Of a stretch of 64,000 nt of DNA, positions 11,340-25,600 are shown in pieces; the stretch's first letter is position 1, and each line of letters starts with the position of its first letter. Location: assembly GCA_900074885.1 (NCBI GenBank), contig FJUW01000034.1, positions 2,021-66,020 on the forward strand. Reading direction: 5' to 3'. A program made the position numbers and the translations under genes. This DNA comes from Rhynchosporium graminicola. Its lineage: Eukaryota > Ascomycota > Leotiomycetes > Helotiales > Ploettnerulaceae. Below the pieces are notes generated by a model, which worked only from the letters and a program-made list of their open reading frames with translations, was not told where the DNA came from and searched no databases.

Positions 11340-14300
11340 AGGAAGTACTAACTAAGAGAGAAAGGAAAATAAAAGCGAAATTTATTAGAAGTATAATCGC
11401 TAAGTACTCCTACTACTATAAGTAACTCGAACCTGATTTATTCCTTCTTATAATAATTAATAGACTAAGAGAAAAAGAATAACTCTTTAGAAGATACTAT
11501 AGATAGACTAATCTCTATATAAGATAAGTTCCTTTTAGGGGTCTCTCGCTTATCTTCGACTCTCCTATTAGAACTAATACTATAATCTCCGCGTATAGCG
11601 GAGTTTAATAAGCTAATAAACTCTATTCTAATACGTAGTACTAAGAGAGAAGATACTATTCCTAATAAACTATCTCCTTCTCTTAGCGCCGAATTAGTAG
11701 AATTATACCTTAAGAAGTCTTATCTTACTAAGAAGATCCTGCCCTTAGATAATAGATCGGACTTTACTTTTCTCTAATAGAGAGTATCGATATAAGACCG
11801 GCTAGCTATAAACGCTAACTATTACCCTACGGACTTCTCTTAGCGTGTTCTTATATAAGAGCTAGTTACTAGATTAGCTAAAGAGTATCTTACGCTTTAG
11901 TATCTTATTAATAAGTTTAAAACTAGTAATAAAATAATCTCCTTATTAGAGGAGAACTTTCTTACTAGTTTAAAGGAAGATAATTATTATAATACTTTCT
12001 ATTACTTAGAAATATAATAACTTAGCTATATACGCGAGACTTTCGCTGAGTTTTATAGTCGATTTCAAAGTACTATTATCTAAAGTAAAGTTAAAAAGAA
12101 AGAGTAGTTCTTCTATATATAAGATAAGATTATATTATTCTTACGCGCTTTAACTCTTATTATTAAACTAATATAGAATAAGGACTACGCTTCTATAGTT
12201 AGATCCTTATTTTCTTTTAATACTAAGCGTTATTATAACTTAGAATATACTTATCCCGAGAAAGCTACTACTTAAGTATAGCGCTATAGGCCTACTATTA
12301 CTACTATAACTACTACTAGTTCTACCTCTTACTAGTCCTTAAGCTTAGCTCCTTGATAAACTACTCTCGTATTATATATACGTATTTCTACCCCGGTATA
12401 GTCTAGTACTCCCTTCGCGCTAAAACGCTCTATTACCTTGACCGGAGACCCCCTTAGGTATTATAATTATAGATAGCTTAGTTATATTAAGCTAAACTAC
12501 TCTAACTTATCTAAAGTTTAATTAATCGACGAATTTCTAGAAGAGGATTAAATAACTAAGGAAGTAATAGATAATATACTCTCCGAATCTAGATTAATAC
12601 TAGAGGGAAACGATAAGGCTTAAGTAAAAACTCCTTCTTAGGTTTATATAAGTATAATCTCTCTAATCTAGACTTTAACTCCCTAATAAGAGGTAAGTAA
12701 TTTATATACTCGACTATAGTTAGTATAAATAGGCTAAGAGTCTCTATAAATAGCTTAATTAATACTAGAGCGAATAGTTATCTATTTATTAATTATACTC
12801 TTATTAGACGACTATTAGAGGCCCTTAGTATTAAAATCGAGCTACTACCTTATTCTATTCTAATACGTAGTTTCTAATAGTCTATTAGAACCTATATTAC
12901 TTATTTTATATATTTATACTTTTCTATTAATAGTAGGCGTATTAATAACTACTCTTTTATTCTCCTCGATTTAGGATAATAAAATATAATTATTAATATT
13001 AAATAGATATAACGATTTTAAGTTAAGCTAGATACGCTCTATTATAAGCTACTATAATTAGAACGCTATCTAGCTACTCTCTAATACAATAAGGAGATAA
13101 TTATAACTCTATTACCTTATAAACCTAGTATTAATCGATCTTACTAAATCGATACTAACGCGCGGGACTTAGCTATAAACTAGCTAGACTAATAGCGATT
13201 ATACTAAATAGTAATAATATAGTATATTAATATATTATCCTTACTATTTAACTTATTTCTACTTATTACTAAAGAATCCGAACTCTTTCCCGCTCCGAAT
13301 TTATTAAGAAAGGTACCTGCGCCGAAACTTTACTATAAGTACTCCTTTTAACCTCTAAGGATCTAGAAACTAGTTCCAATTTACTAAATTAATACTATAG
13401 CTTTTTACTTTAATATAAAATATAAAAGCTCTGAATTATTCTTTATTAGTATCTATAAGATAAACCGCCTCTTATAAGACTATCTAAATAGCGATTCTCC
13501 TAAGGATCCTAATACTAAATAACTTATAGCTAAAAAGCTACCGGAATAGTACTATACTCTTAAGAAAGCCTTTTCTAAGCGGGATTTTAATATTCTTCTA
13601 CTATATCGCTTATATAATTATAAAATTATTCTGAAAGAACTATTACTTAATATATATTCGCTCTTATATTAGTAATCTATAAACGAACTATAAGTAACTA
13701 AGGAGTACCTTATAAAGAATCTAGATAAGGGATTTATCGAATCTAGCTAAAGTCCCTTTATATTACTTATATTATTTATTAAGAAGGCCGATAGAGAATT
13801 ACGCTTCTATATCGATTATTATAAGCTTAATACGATCACTCGAAAGGATTCCTACTTAATACTTAGAATTAATAAGCTCTTAACTTATATATCTAAAGTA
13901 GTAATCTTTACTAAACTAAATATCTAAGTAGTATTTAACTATATCTATATAAACCCCGAATCCGAGGAGTATATTATCTTCTGAACTCGCTTCGGATCTT
14001 ATAAATATAAAGTATTACCTTTTAAGCTCTATAATAGACTTAGTACGTATTAGCGATATATAAATAATATACTACTAGACTACTTAGATAATTTCTATAT
14101 AGCTTATCTAGATAATATTCTTATATACTTAGAAACGCTCTAAGAATATAAAGAATATATTAAATTAGTATTATAATACTTAATAGATACCGGACTCTAA
14201 GTAGATATTAAGAAAAGCGAATTCTATATTACTCGGATTAAATACCTTAGATATATCGTTATTACTAACAGAATCGAGCTAGATCCTAAGAAAGTAATAC

Positions 14301-16620
14301 TATTAGTAGACTAGAAGTACCCTGAAATAGTAATAGTTATAAAATCCTTCTTAGGATTCTATAAGTTCTACTATTAATTTAATCGGAATTTCGGCCTTAT
14401 CGCTAAACCTCTCTTAGTACTTACTCGGCCTATAGTACTATAGAATTTTACTAACGATTATAAGAAGTCTTTCGACGATTTATATTAATAGCTATTATTA
14501 GTATAGAAATTATATTATTTCGACTCTGAATTATAAATTAAACTAGAAACTAATACTTCTAATAGTATAATAGCTAGAGTTATCTTCTAATTATATAAAG
14601 ATAACTAGTAGTATTTAATTAGATTCTACTCCTATATTCTTAATAGATATAAACTAAACTAAGAGATCTATAATAAGGAGCTATATACTATTATTAAGTC
14701 TTTCCAGAAATAGAGACTAGAACTTATATCTCTATAATACTATACTAGCGTATATACGGACTATCGATCCTTAGAGTACTTTATAACTATTAAAGTCCTA
14801 ACTAATAAGTAAGCTAGATAAATAGAATTCCTTTCTGAATTTAACTTTTAAATTATATATACGCTTAGTAAAGATAATACTAAAGCTAATATCCTTAGCT
14901 ATAGGGAATAAGATCTAAGAATATAAGAATAATAGAAATAGAATAATAGATCTCGGGTTTTATTATCTCTAGATCACCTAGATCTTAGGATTAATACGGA
15001 ACTAGCTAAGTATTATATCGATTAAATCAGTTATATATATCTAATATTACTAAGGACTAATACGCTACCGGAACTCGTATATAACTCCTTTAATTTAACT
15101 AAGAAACTATACTAATTTAACTAAGAATTATTCTCTAAGGAACGAAATATATTAGAAGATAGCTATATTATTAATAATAGTTTATTATTTTATAATAGTT
15201 ATCTATACGTATAACGCTATACCCCGCTATATACCTATTTAATTAGCGAAATCTATAATTAAGTTTCCTCTGCTTATTTAAATACTTATAAGACTACTAA
15301 AATAATTTTTATCTATTACTACTAGAAAGGACTTATATTAGATATAAAATAATATACTTATAATTACTACTCTTATTAGTACTCTTATCTGAAATAGATA
15401 AAATAGTAAGGATTCCTCTATCTATTACTAGTACTTAGCTATCTTATATAGTACTTAGCTATAGATTTTAAGAACTTCCCGCCTAATAACTAAGGATTTA
15501 ATAAGATATTAGTATTTATCGACTACCTAAGGAAAGACTCTATATTAATACTATATTACTATAATATCAATACTTATAAGATAGCGATATTATTTATCTA
15601 ATAGATATATCGTTTCAGATATACTCTTAAGTTAATTATATCCGACTAAGGAGCTTAGCTAATCTTATCCTTCTAGTAAGAGTTTTACTATATAATTAGA
15701 GTTAAAGTTAAGCTCTCTATCTCCTTCTACTAATAAACTAATAAATAAATAGAGATTATAAACTAGTATATTAACTAACGCCTTAGACCTTTTATTAATT
15801 ATTACTAAAGTAACTAAAGCGAACTACTACTAATAATAGACCGCGCCTAAATAACCTTATCTTATGATTCTATTAATATAGCGCTATATACCCTTAAATA
15901 TAGTATACTACTACAGAATAGCTAAGATTAGAAGTAACTTATAGTATTAATACTATAAGAGAAGCTTAATTATACTAATACTAAATCCTTAGCTAAACGT
16001 ACTAAATCCGCTATCGAGATTATAAAAGCTAATATATTAGCTACTTAGTAAAGGATAAGCGCTATAACTAACCCGAAACGGTATAATATCGACTAAGAAA
16101 TTAAAAATAAGGTATTTCTTTTTATAAGAAACCTTAAGAATCACTAGCTAAGTAAGAAGCTATCTAGCCTCTAGGTAGGATTATACTAAGTCCTAGCTAA
16201 GATCAGATATTCCTATAAGCTAGATTTACTCCCGAGATCCTCTATATATAATATATTCGCTTTCGAATTACTCTTTAAGGACTCGGACGACTTATTATTA
16301 AGCTAGGAGTTACTAAACTTACCCTCGGAAGTTATTACTACTTAAGAAGAGTAAGAGTTATAAGATATACTTATTATATAGCTCCTAAGAAGTAATCTGA
16401 AGTATTAAGTTAATTAGTTAAGCTATAACTCGGACTTAACTTAGTATAACGCTTCTGATCTAATAAGTACTTTATATAAGCTTAGAGACTTCTATACTAT
16501 TAACTTAAGTAAACCTAGACTTCGGCGTAAACTAAATTAATAGATTAAAGCTTAAAAAGATAAGATAAATAACTATAATTACTTAGAAGATAATAAGCTA
16601 TTATAATTATTAGTATTAAG
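11340..16620 (+). pseudogene. Degenerate gag-pol of element A
   Basis: The gag CCHC knuckle is readable at 12459-12500: Y-Y-N-Y-R-*-L-S-Y-I-K-L-N-Y, where C and H codons have become Y and Q has become a stop. RT starts near 13,727 (GFIE, SPF, then KKADRELRFYIDY). The Y-L-D-N box lies near 14,100. Integrase has an HHCC-like start near 15,256-15,290, and a D-x-G and a Q-T-N-like motif between 15,480 and 15,760. A chromodomain-like segment (SNLKY, V-N-x-L-x-Y, YNASDL) lies at about 16,355-16,490, which makes this a chromovirus. Stops throughout mean it cannot be translated. Limits are approximate. Confidence 0.85.
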
Positions 16621-16670
16621 ATTTATTATTAAGGATAATTCCCTAATTATACTTTATAATAATACTATAT

Positions 16671-17610
16671 CTAAAACTCTACTTTCTCTATTACTTCTAC
16701 TTCTCTAGCTTTCTCTCCTAAGTTCTTCGGAATTTCTAATAAGTTTAGAATATCTAGAACTAGAACTATTATATTTAACTCTTTACTTAAATCTACTAAT
16801 ATAGCTCTAGTAGTAGACTAAGTATAATAGCTAATCTTATAAGGTTTCTTCTTTAGAGAAAGTCCGAGAGTATCTAGATCTGACGCTATCTTTAAACTAG
16901 AAAATAAATTCCTCTTTCCCTTAGTATTAGATATTATAGCTTTAAATATAGCTTTCTTTATAAATTCCTATATAATACTATTTAATTCCTTTATTTACTT
17001 TAATACTATTTATATTATTAATCTAGATTTCGCTAAATCTATTATTAAAAGATTTAGATCTTATATTATATTAGTATTATATTAGTATCTAAGGATTAAA
17101 GATCTTAACTTATTACTTTAATAAACTCTAACTCCTTAAATACCTTCTCTATAAAACGCTTTAAAGCTTAAGTTTCTACTAATTATATAGTAGTAATCTC
17201 TAACGTAATAGTAGGAGTAATAGATTTCGTAAGATAATAGATCCGATTAATCGCCTTATAAGTAGCTATAATACTGCCCCGATTTAGCTCTATATCCTTA
17301 GCTTTATTACTAAGAAGTAAACTAGATAAAATAATATACTCTATATTAATATAGTTAGGTAATTATAACGCGTTAATATATATAACTATATTTAGGTTTA
17401 AGTAATTTATATACTTATAACTACTCTTTAATACTAAATAATACTTATAAAGCTTAGAGTTAAGCTTATTAAACGAGTATAAGAGTTCTAAAGTAAGAGT
17501 ATTATTATACTTTATCTTAAGAAAAGCGCGAATATACCGCAGGTAATATATACGATATACTACTAAAAAAGTACTAGTAAGAATAAGTAAAAGTACTATA
17601 GGAGTTAGTA
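16671..17610 (-). pseudogene. Antisense coding-like region of element A
   Basis: This is the counterpart of 766-1691 in G and 29950-30880 in F, on the strand opposite gag-pol between the chromodomain and the polypurine tract. It reads from about 17,610 leftward to a stop at 16671-16673. The lysine-rich and acidic C-terminal frame is recognisable. No known family was recognised. Confidence 0.45.
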
Positions 17611-18126
17611 TTATAGATCCGTGAAACTCCTATATTATACTTAAGGATTATCTCTGAAACTAAGATAAGAAACTTACTTATATTAAGAGAAGAGTTAATT
17701 AGGTCGATTAATATATAAGATTATAATAGATTACTATAGTAGTTAGTAGTAATACTTACTCTAGAAGCTATATCGTAGTCTAAGGAGAATAAACGTATAA
17801 GTTAAAGTAGTTATTATAGTTAAAAAGGAAAGGCTCTAATATTAATAAACTCCTTCCTTTATATACCTTACGCCCTACTTAAACTCGACTCCTACTATAA
17901 ATAGATAAAGTAAATACAACTTACCGCCCGATTTAGAAGCTATAACTAATATAGTACTATTATAGCGATATAACTAGTTAGAACCTAATAAAGAATTTAC
18001 TACTACTAAAGAGCGGCTAGCGCTTATTACGCGAATATCGATGAAAATAGTTATAATAAAGACTAATTCTAGTATAAACTATAACCTTTCGAGCTTAGGA
18101 TTAAGCTCTTCTTAGGGGGGGAGTAA

Positions 18127-18394
18127 TATAATAATAGCTTACCTGAATATTATATAAGAAGAAAGATAGATAATAGGGCTTAAGTTTATAAGTATCCTAG
18201 TAGAACTAGTATCCGACCCGGTATAGTATCGGACTAGTACTAGTATATATATATAAGGTGCTTTATACTCTATCTCTCTCCTTCTTCTTTCCTTATCTTT
18301 TTATTTTTTTCGTAGTAGACTATATAAGATCGCTCTTAGCCTCTCTACTTGTTTATTCTTGCTTATATACCGCCTTGAGTCTTATGTCGTTATA
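18127..18394 (+). repeat. 3' LTR of element A
   Basis: It starts TATAATAATAGCTTACC (RIP form of TGTGACGACAGCTCACC) and ends GTCGTTATA. It is directly followed by the TSD TAATA. It is 268 bp, the same length as the 5' LTR. Confidence 0.9.
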
Positions 18395-20290
18395 TAATAT
18401 ATTATCGGAACCCGTATATAACTCCTTTAACTTAATCGAGAAACTATACTAATTTAACTAAGAATTATTCTCTAATAAATAGAATATATTAAGAGATAGC
18501 TATACTATTAATAACAGTTTACTACTTTATAATAGTTATCTATACGTATAGCGCTGTACCCCGCTATATACTTATTTAATTAGCGAAGTTTACGATTAAG
18601 TTTCTTCCGCTTATCTAAATACTTATAAGACCGCTGAAATAATTTCTATTTATTACTATTAGAAAGGACTCGTATCGGATATAAAATAGTATACTTATAA
18701 TTACTGCTTTTACTAATACTCTTATCTGAAACAGATAAAATAGTAAGGATTCCTTTACTTATTACTAGTACTTAGCTATCTTATATAGTACTTAGCTATA
18801 GATTTTAAGGACTTCCTGCCTAATAACTAAGGATTTAATAGGATATTAGTATTTATCGATCGCTTAAGGAAGGACTCCGTATCGATATTATACTATTATA
18901 ATATTAATACCCGCGGGATAGCGATATTATTTATCTAATAGATATATCGTTTCGGATATACTCTTAAGTTAATTATATCTAACTAAGGAGCTTAGTTTAT
19001 CTTATCCTTCTAGTAAGAGTTTTACTATATAATTAGAGTTAAGATTAAGTACTCTACTGCTTTCTACTAGTAAACTAATAGATAAATAGAGATTATAAAC
19101 TAGTATATTAATTAACGCTTTAGATCTTTTATTAATTACTACTAGAGTAACTAAGGTAAACTACTACTAATAATAAACTGCGCTTAAGTAACCCTACCTT
19201 ACGATTCTATTAGTATAACGCTATATACCTTTAAATATAATATACTGCTATAGAATAGCTAGGATTAGAAGTAACTTATTATATTAATACTATAAGAGAA
19301 GCTTAATTATACTAATACTAGATCCTTAGCTAAACGTACTAAATCTGCTATTAAGGTTATAGAAGCTAATATATTAGCTACTTAGCAGAGGATAAGCGCT
19401 ATAACTGACCTGAAATAGTATAATATCGACTAGGAAGTCGGAGATAAGGTATTTCTCTCTATAAGGAACCTTAAGAATAACTAGCTAAGTAAGAAGCTAT
19501 CTAGCCTTTAGGTAGGGCTATATTAGGTTCTAGCTCAGATCAGATACTCCTATAAGCTAGATTTACTCCCGAGATCCTCTATATATAATATATTCGCTTT
19601 CGAATTACTCTTTAAGGACTCGGACGACTTATTATTAAGCTAGGAGATACTAAACCTACCCTCGGAGGTTATTACTACTTAAGAAGAGTAGGAATTATAA
19701 GATATACTTATTATATAGCTCTTAAGAGGTAATCTGAAATATTAAGTTAGCTAGCTAGGCTATAACCCGGACCTAACTTAGTATAACGCTTCCGACCTAA
19801 TAGGTGCTTTATATAAGCTTAGAGACTTCTATATTACTAACTTAAGTAAACCTAGACTTCCGCGTAAACTAGATTAGTAGATTAAAGCTTAGGAAGATAG
19901 AATAGATAATTATAGTTATTTAGAGGATAATAAACTATTATAGTTACTAGTATTAAAGATTTATTACTAAGGATAATCCCCTGATTATACTCTATAATAA
20001 CGCTATATCTAAAACTCTACTTCCTCTATTACTTTTATTTTATTAGCTTTCTCTTCTAAGTTCTCCAGAGCTTCTAGTAAATCTAGAATATCTAGAACTA
20101 GAACTATTATATTTAACTTCTTATCTAAATCTGCTAATATAGCTCTAGTAGTAGACTAAGTATAATAGCTAATCCTATAAGGTTTCTTCTTTAGAGAAGG
20201 TCCGGGAGTATCTAGATCTGATATTATCTCTGAACTAGAAGGTAAATTCCTCTTTCCCTTAGTATTAGATATCGTAGCTTTAAATATAGC
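18395..20290 (+). mobile_element. Element B, middle piece (integrase, chromodomain, start of antisense region)
   Basis: This piece continues B after the insertion of A and is collinear with A from about 15,060 to 16,950. It contains the integrase zinc-binding region near 18,590, the catalytic core and the chromodomain near 19,690-19,830. It then runs into the antisense coding-like region (about 19,990 onward), where element C' cuts it at the TSD ATAGC (20286-20290). Confidence 0.85.
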
Positions 20291-20458
20291 TATAAGGGGC
20301 GAGCCCCAGGATTAAGCACCGGCGATACTTATACTTACTAAGCTTAGCGGCACCCGCATATTTTCCTTCGGAGCTAGATTAGAACCTGACTCTCTTCTAT
20401 ATTAAACTTCTTAAATATTATACTTAACTATCTGCGTACGCGTTACTTACTTATAATA
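20291..20458 (+). repeat. 5' LTR of element C'
   Basis: It begins TATAAGGGGCGAGCCCC and ends TTACTTACTTATAATA, the RIP form of the TTACTCACCCGTGATA end seen in the other copies. It is more mutated than the 3' LTR of the same element. AAGTTCGAT, complementary to a segment inside the LTR, starts two bases after its end (20461-20469). Confidence 0.9.
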
Positions 20459-20499
20459 TTAAGTTCGATTAAAATAAGCCGACTTATTCCTATAGTATT

Positions 20500-23400
20500 T
20501 ACGCCGGATATCGGAATAGACTTATTAGGGAATATAAGCTCTTAATAGGAGGACTCTAACGATAAACTATAGCGTATTATATAAGAGATATATAAGCGCT
20601 AGCTCCTAATAGAGACCGAGCTAGTAAATACGCGTATCGCCCTAGAGGCGTCAGAGGCCGAAAGATTTAGATAAGCGCCTAGATCTAATAATACTAGAGA
20701 CCTGTTGTCTTCGAGTGCCCTAATAAAAACCCTTATCGAGTCTCTTATAGCGTCTTAGTTAAGCTCTGATAGAGAACTATTAAGCTCCGGTAGATAGATA
20801 CCGCTTACTTAGGATAGATATATAGATACCTTTCGAGATTATCTCCTAAGATTAAGAAGTTCTTATCACGTGCGCTCTGCTTAAAAGCTATCTCTCTCTA
20901 CTAATTATTATTAAGATACTATTTATAATACACTCTTATAGCGCGAACGAGCTCGTATACGATACTTCTAAGAGAAGGGAAGCCCGATAGATAATAAGGA
21001 CCCTGAAGCTTTCTTCGCGTAGCTCGATAAAATATTCGCGGATAGTAATAAGCGAGCTAAGGCCCTCGAACGGCTTACGAACATAAGGTACTCTATAGGA
21101 TAGCCCTAGTATAAGTACTAGCTAGAATTCGACGAACTTCTATTAAGCGCTAAAGGAGAGAGCTAGGAAAACGATATAAAGATAAGTTACCTCTAGAATA
21201 CGTTTTTAAACCCCGTCCGAATATATATAGCCTCTATAGCTAAGACTGTAGATTACTACGAATTTACTAAGGAAGTAGAACGGATTATAACTAACCTCGA
21301 AGAGACGGATTAGTTTAAAGTATCGAATAAGAGGTAGAATAATAAGAATAAGAACTCTAGGATAAATATAGCAGATTATATACGTCCCTGAAAGGCCTTT
21401 ATAAAAGCTAAGATTAACGCTGATAAGGATATAGTAATAGTACTAGCGCGTATAGTAAGAAACCGAGAAAGGAATAGTAGAGCTTATAATAATTCTAGCA
21501 GTAAATAAAGAGCTAAATAAGTAGATACAGCTGAATAAGAGAGATACTATAAGAAAAAGCTCTATTTCTACTATAGAGTATCCGGGTACTATATCTATAA
21601 TTACTTATACGCCTTAGTAATATAACTTACTGCGATTAATACGATAAGACTATTACTAGAGGACGATAATAATATATCGGATTCCGCTCTTTTAGAGTTA
21701 GGAAAAGACTAACTCTCTCTTAAAGTTAGAATCTAGGAGTAGATAAAGTATTAGTAAAAGGATAAGGTAAATTTAAAAAGCTTATAAATAGAAACCTTAT
21801 ATATATAGATATAGTCCTTTAAGAAACGTTCAGAATATTTACTCTTATTAATAAAGGATACTAGTATTATACTATAATAAATAAAGAACTTATAGAAAGT
21901 CTTAGTCTTATATATATAAGCTACGGAACGCGCGAGATAAAGGGCGCTTTAAAAGCTATACGGAACTTAAGGACTAAAGGAGTAGTTAGGTTCTAAATAA
22001 AAATCGCAGAGTTTAGCTAAAGAGTCTATATATATATAGTATTAAAACTAGCTTTTCTATTAATCTTAGGGAACTCGTAGAAAGCGTAAAATAAGATTAG
22101 AATAACACTTGAAAAATAATAATATTATTATAGCTTAGTAAAGAAATAAGTAATAGAAGGATATAATTACTACTTATATATAGATAATAGTAATTATACC
22201 TTAGTATCTGCTGCGATATTAGAGGATATAAAGATAGCCCTTTAGGATAAAGAAGAGCTAACCTTAGACTAACTTAAAAATATTTTTCCTCTAGAGATTT
22301 AAGATATAGCTTCGCTCTTTTCTAAGCAGAAAGTAGAGAAACTAGCTTCCTATCGACCGGGTATCGACTATCGAATCGATATCCGCGAATAATTAGATAG
22401 GTCCCCTATTGCCTTACTATAGAGTCCGCTATATAATATATCTAAAGATAAATTACTAGCGCTAAGAAAGTTATTAAATAGCTTCTTAGAAAAAGGATAT
22501 ATCCGGCTTAGTACTTCAGAAGTAGTAGCTCTTATCCTTTTTATACGGAAATCCGGGGGAGGTCTAAGGTTCTACTGCGACTACTAAGCGCTAAACGCTA
22601 TTATGAAGCTAGATTAGTACCCTTTACTATTAATACTAGAGACTTTATAGAACCTTATAAGTACTAAATAGTTTACGAAGATAGATATAGTTTTAGTATT
22701 TTATTAAATACGTATAATATTAGGTTACGAGTATAAAATAGCCTTTCGTATAAGATTTAGGTCTTTTGAATAGCTTATATATCCTTTTAGATTATTAGGG
22801 GCTCCGGCGAGTTTCTAGTAGTATATTAATAGTTTATTAAGGGAATAATTAGACGACTTTGCCTCGGCTTATATAGATAATATAGTCGTTTACTCGAATA
22901 GCTCTAGAGAAGACTACTTCGAAAAGGTATAAACTATTCTCTATAAGCTTTAGGATAATAGACTATACTTAGATCCCGGAAAAAGTAAGTTCGCTCGTAA
23001 GAAGCTTAAATATCTGAGATTTATTATATATACTAACGGAAAAAGTATAAGTCCTGATCTAGAAAAAGTAATAGTAATTAAGAACTAAGCGTAACCTAAG
23101 ACTTAGAAAGAGATATAATATTTCTTAGGATTTATAAACTTCTACTAAATATTTATAGCGAACTACTTAAAGCTAGCTGCGCCCTTAATAGTATTAATAG
23201 AGAAAAGTCGCTTATTCTCCTAGGGAAAACTAGAGGAGAAAGTATTTAAGACTCTAATAAAGAAGTTTTATAAGGCTCTAGTACTTATATACTAAGATCT
23301 AAGACTTTAGATATTCTTAGAGACTAATTATAATAGATTCGTAATAGGAAGCGCTCTCTTATAAGAAAAGAATAGAGTCTGACGACTAGTAAGCTTCTTC

Positions 23401-25600
23401 GCTTAGAAGCTAAATAAAGCCGAAATTAATTATAATATCTATAATAAGGAGATACTAATAGTAATTACTTACTTGAAATTCTAAGCCCTTAAGTTAAAAG
23501 TATATAGCTCTTTTATAATTTAGATAGATTATAAGAACCTTAAGTATTTTATAACTAAGTAATAGCTATCGGAGTATTAATTATATTAGTATAAGACCTT
23601 AGTACTATTCTAGTTTACTTTAGTATATAAGCTAAGATCTAAAGCTATTATCCCAGATACCTTATTATAGAGGAAGTAAGATACGTTAAGGGAAAGTAAT
23701 ATAAACTCGAGGTTCTGCAGGTTTTTAGACTCGGACTATATAGCGAATTAGCTTACTCTAGAAAAGAAAGATAAAGTAAGAGTAATAATTATATCGACTT
23801 AGTCGGACTATAATATAAACTCGAGGTTCTATAGGTTTTTAGACTTAGAATATATAGTATATTAGCTAGCTTTAGAAGGAGAAGATAAGATAAGAGTAGT
23901 ACTTATATCTACTTAGCTATTAACTATACCCTCTAGCTAAGTCCTTACTTTAGACCTAGTAGTATCTAGAGGTCCTTTCTAGGATAAAGAACTAAATAAC
24001 TTATAGGACGCTATAATATAAGAGGATACGATATATTGAATTATACTCCGCTTATTATAAGATAAGGCCCGATCTTTCTTAAGCGAAATTAAGATTAAAA
24101 TCTAAGTAAGTAACTATAGTATAAATATAAAGAACTACTTATATTACCGTAGGAAGTTATAAGTACTAAGCGCTTTAATTATACTAAAGTCTAATTATAA
24201 AGCGATAGACTCTAAGACTCTCGAAAATAATACTCTAAGGATAAGGCTTATCTAGTCTATCTACGACTCGCTAGTCTATAGTTATTTAGGGCGGGACTCT
24301 ACTATATCGATATTAGGACGCTTCTTTTACTAGCTATTATAGTCGAGGCATATAAGATAATTCTTAAGGAACTATAACTATTATAAGAGAAATAAAGTAT
24401 AGAGAGAATATAAGCATAGACTCCTAAGACTATTACTAGTTCCTAACTAATTCTTCTAAGAGATATCTATAGACTTTATAACTAACTTACTAAACTCTTA
24501 AGGTAACTATTACCTTTAGGTAATTAAAGACTAGTTAAGTAAATAAGTAGTTATTAAAGTGATACTTAGTATAAAAGCAGAGGAATATACTAAGAAATTC
24601 ATAGAATACTAAGTAAGAAACTATAGGATATCGCGAGCGATTATAAGTAATAGAGATACTAATTAGATAAGTATATTCTAAAAGACCTTTTATCGCTTAA
24701 TTAGCATATAATAAAAACTTAGCTTCGGATATTACTTATAAACTAATAGAGGACTAAAAAAGCTAAATTAAGATATCTAAGCTTATCTACGAAACTTTAT
24801 TAACTAAGAGTAGTCCGACTGGAAAAAGTAGCTCCTTATAGCTTAATTAGTATTAAATAGATATTACTACGCGGGCCTCGGGATAAGCTTATTCTTTACT
24901 ATATATAAGTACGAAGTGCTATTACTCGTACTATTAGAGATAGAACCTGAGATTAACTCTTAGCTACTATCGAGCGAACGAGTAGTAGTATTCGTAAAGA
25001 AAATAAAGAAGATTACTAACTTATACTAGTTGAATATAGTAGCGTCCGCTTAGAAATAGGAGGATAGCGCTAATAGGATAAGGACTCTAGCTCTAGTATA
25101 CCGGAAGAGAGATAAGATATAGTTAGACTTATATAACTATCAGATAAATCGACTAAAAAAGAGTCTTAATACGAAGTATATTAAATACGTAGTAGATAAA
25201 GTATTATCGCTAGTAGCTATTCGCCTATCTAGAGTCCCTGGAAATATTCACTTAGTATTCTATATAGATCTATTATAACTAGCGAGCTATAACCTATTAC
25301 TTAGGTAAGAGACTAATAATAGTTAACCGGGGCTTATACTATTCGAGACCTATAAAGAATAGTAAGTAGAGGAGATTCTTTACGCTAGAGATAAATCGAA
25401 GAGAAAAGAGAAAGGCAGGGAGGTACTAGTGAAATAGGCGGGTTACTGCGAACTTATATAGGAACCTATTAAAGACTTATCAGATACTATAGCTATAGAT
25501 AAGTTCGAAAGCAAGTATAAAGATATTAAATACTATAATAGACCTAGATAAGTATAAGAGAAAAAGAAGAATAAGAGGGGATCTGATTAGTTTTAAGCGA
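20500..25600 (+). pseudogene. Degenerate gag-pol of element C'
   Basis: The gag knuckle is at 21563-21604, read as Y-F-Y-Y-R-V-S-G-Y-Y-I-Y-N-Y, where the four metal ligands C, C, H, C have turned to Y. RT shows IRKSGGGLRFYCDY near 22,540-22,590 and AYIDNIVVYS near 22,868-22,900. An RNase H region follows to about 23,700. Integrase has EISIDFITNL near 24,460-24,490. A chromodomain (EEILYARDKS, REVLVK, AGYCEL) lies at about 25,366-25,530. Stops occur throughout, nearly all where CAA, CAG, CGA or TGG would be expected. Limits are approximate. Confidence 0.88.

Larger units (their letters stand above)
10618..18394 (+). mobile_element. Element A: full-length RIP-degraded Ty3/gypsy chromovirus, 7,777 bp
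   Basis: It has two 268-bp LTRs (10618-10885, 18127-18394) and a perfect 5-bp TSD TAATA (10613-10617 and 18395-18399). A polypurine tract (TTAGGGGGGGAG, about 18,111-18,122) sits just before the 3' LTR. The insertion site in B is confirmed because A's own sequence near 15,050 gives the uninterrupted version. Order: LTR, primer-binding segment, gag, protease/RT/RNase H, integrase with chromodomain, antisense coding-like region, polypurine tract, LTR. All frames are broken by RIP-type stops. Confidence 0.95.
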
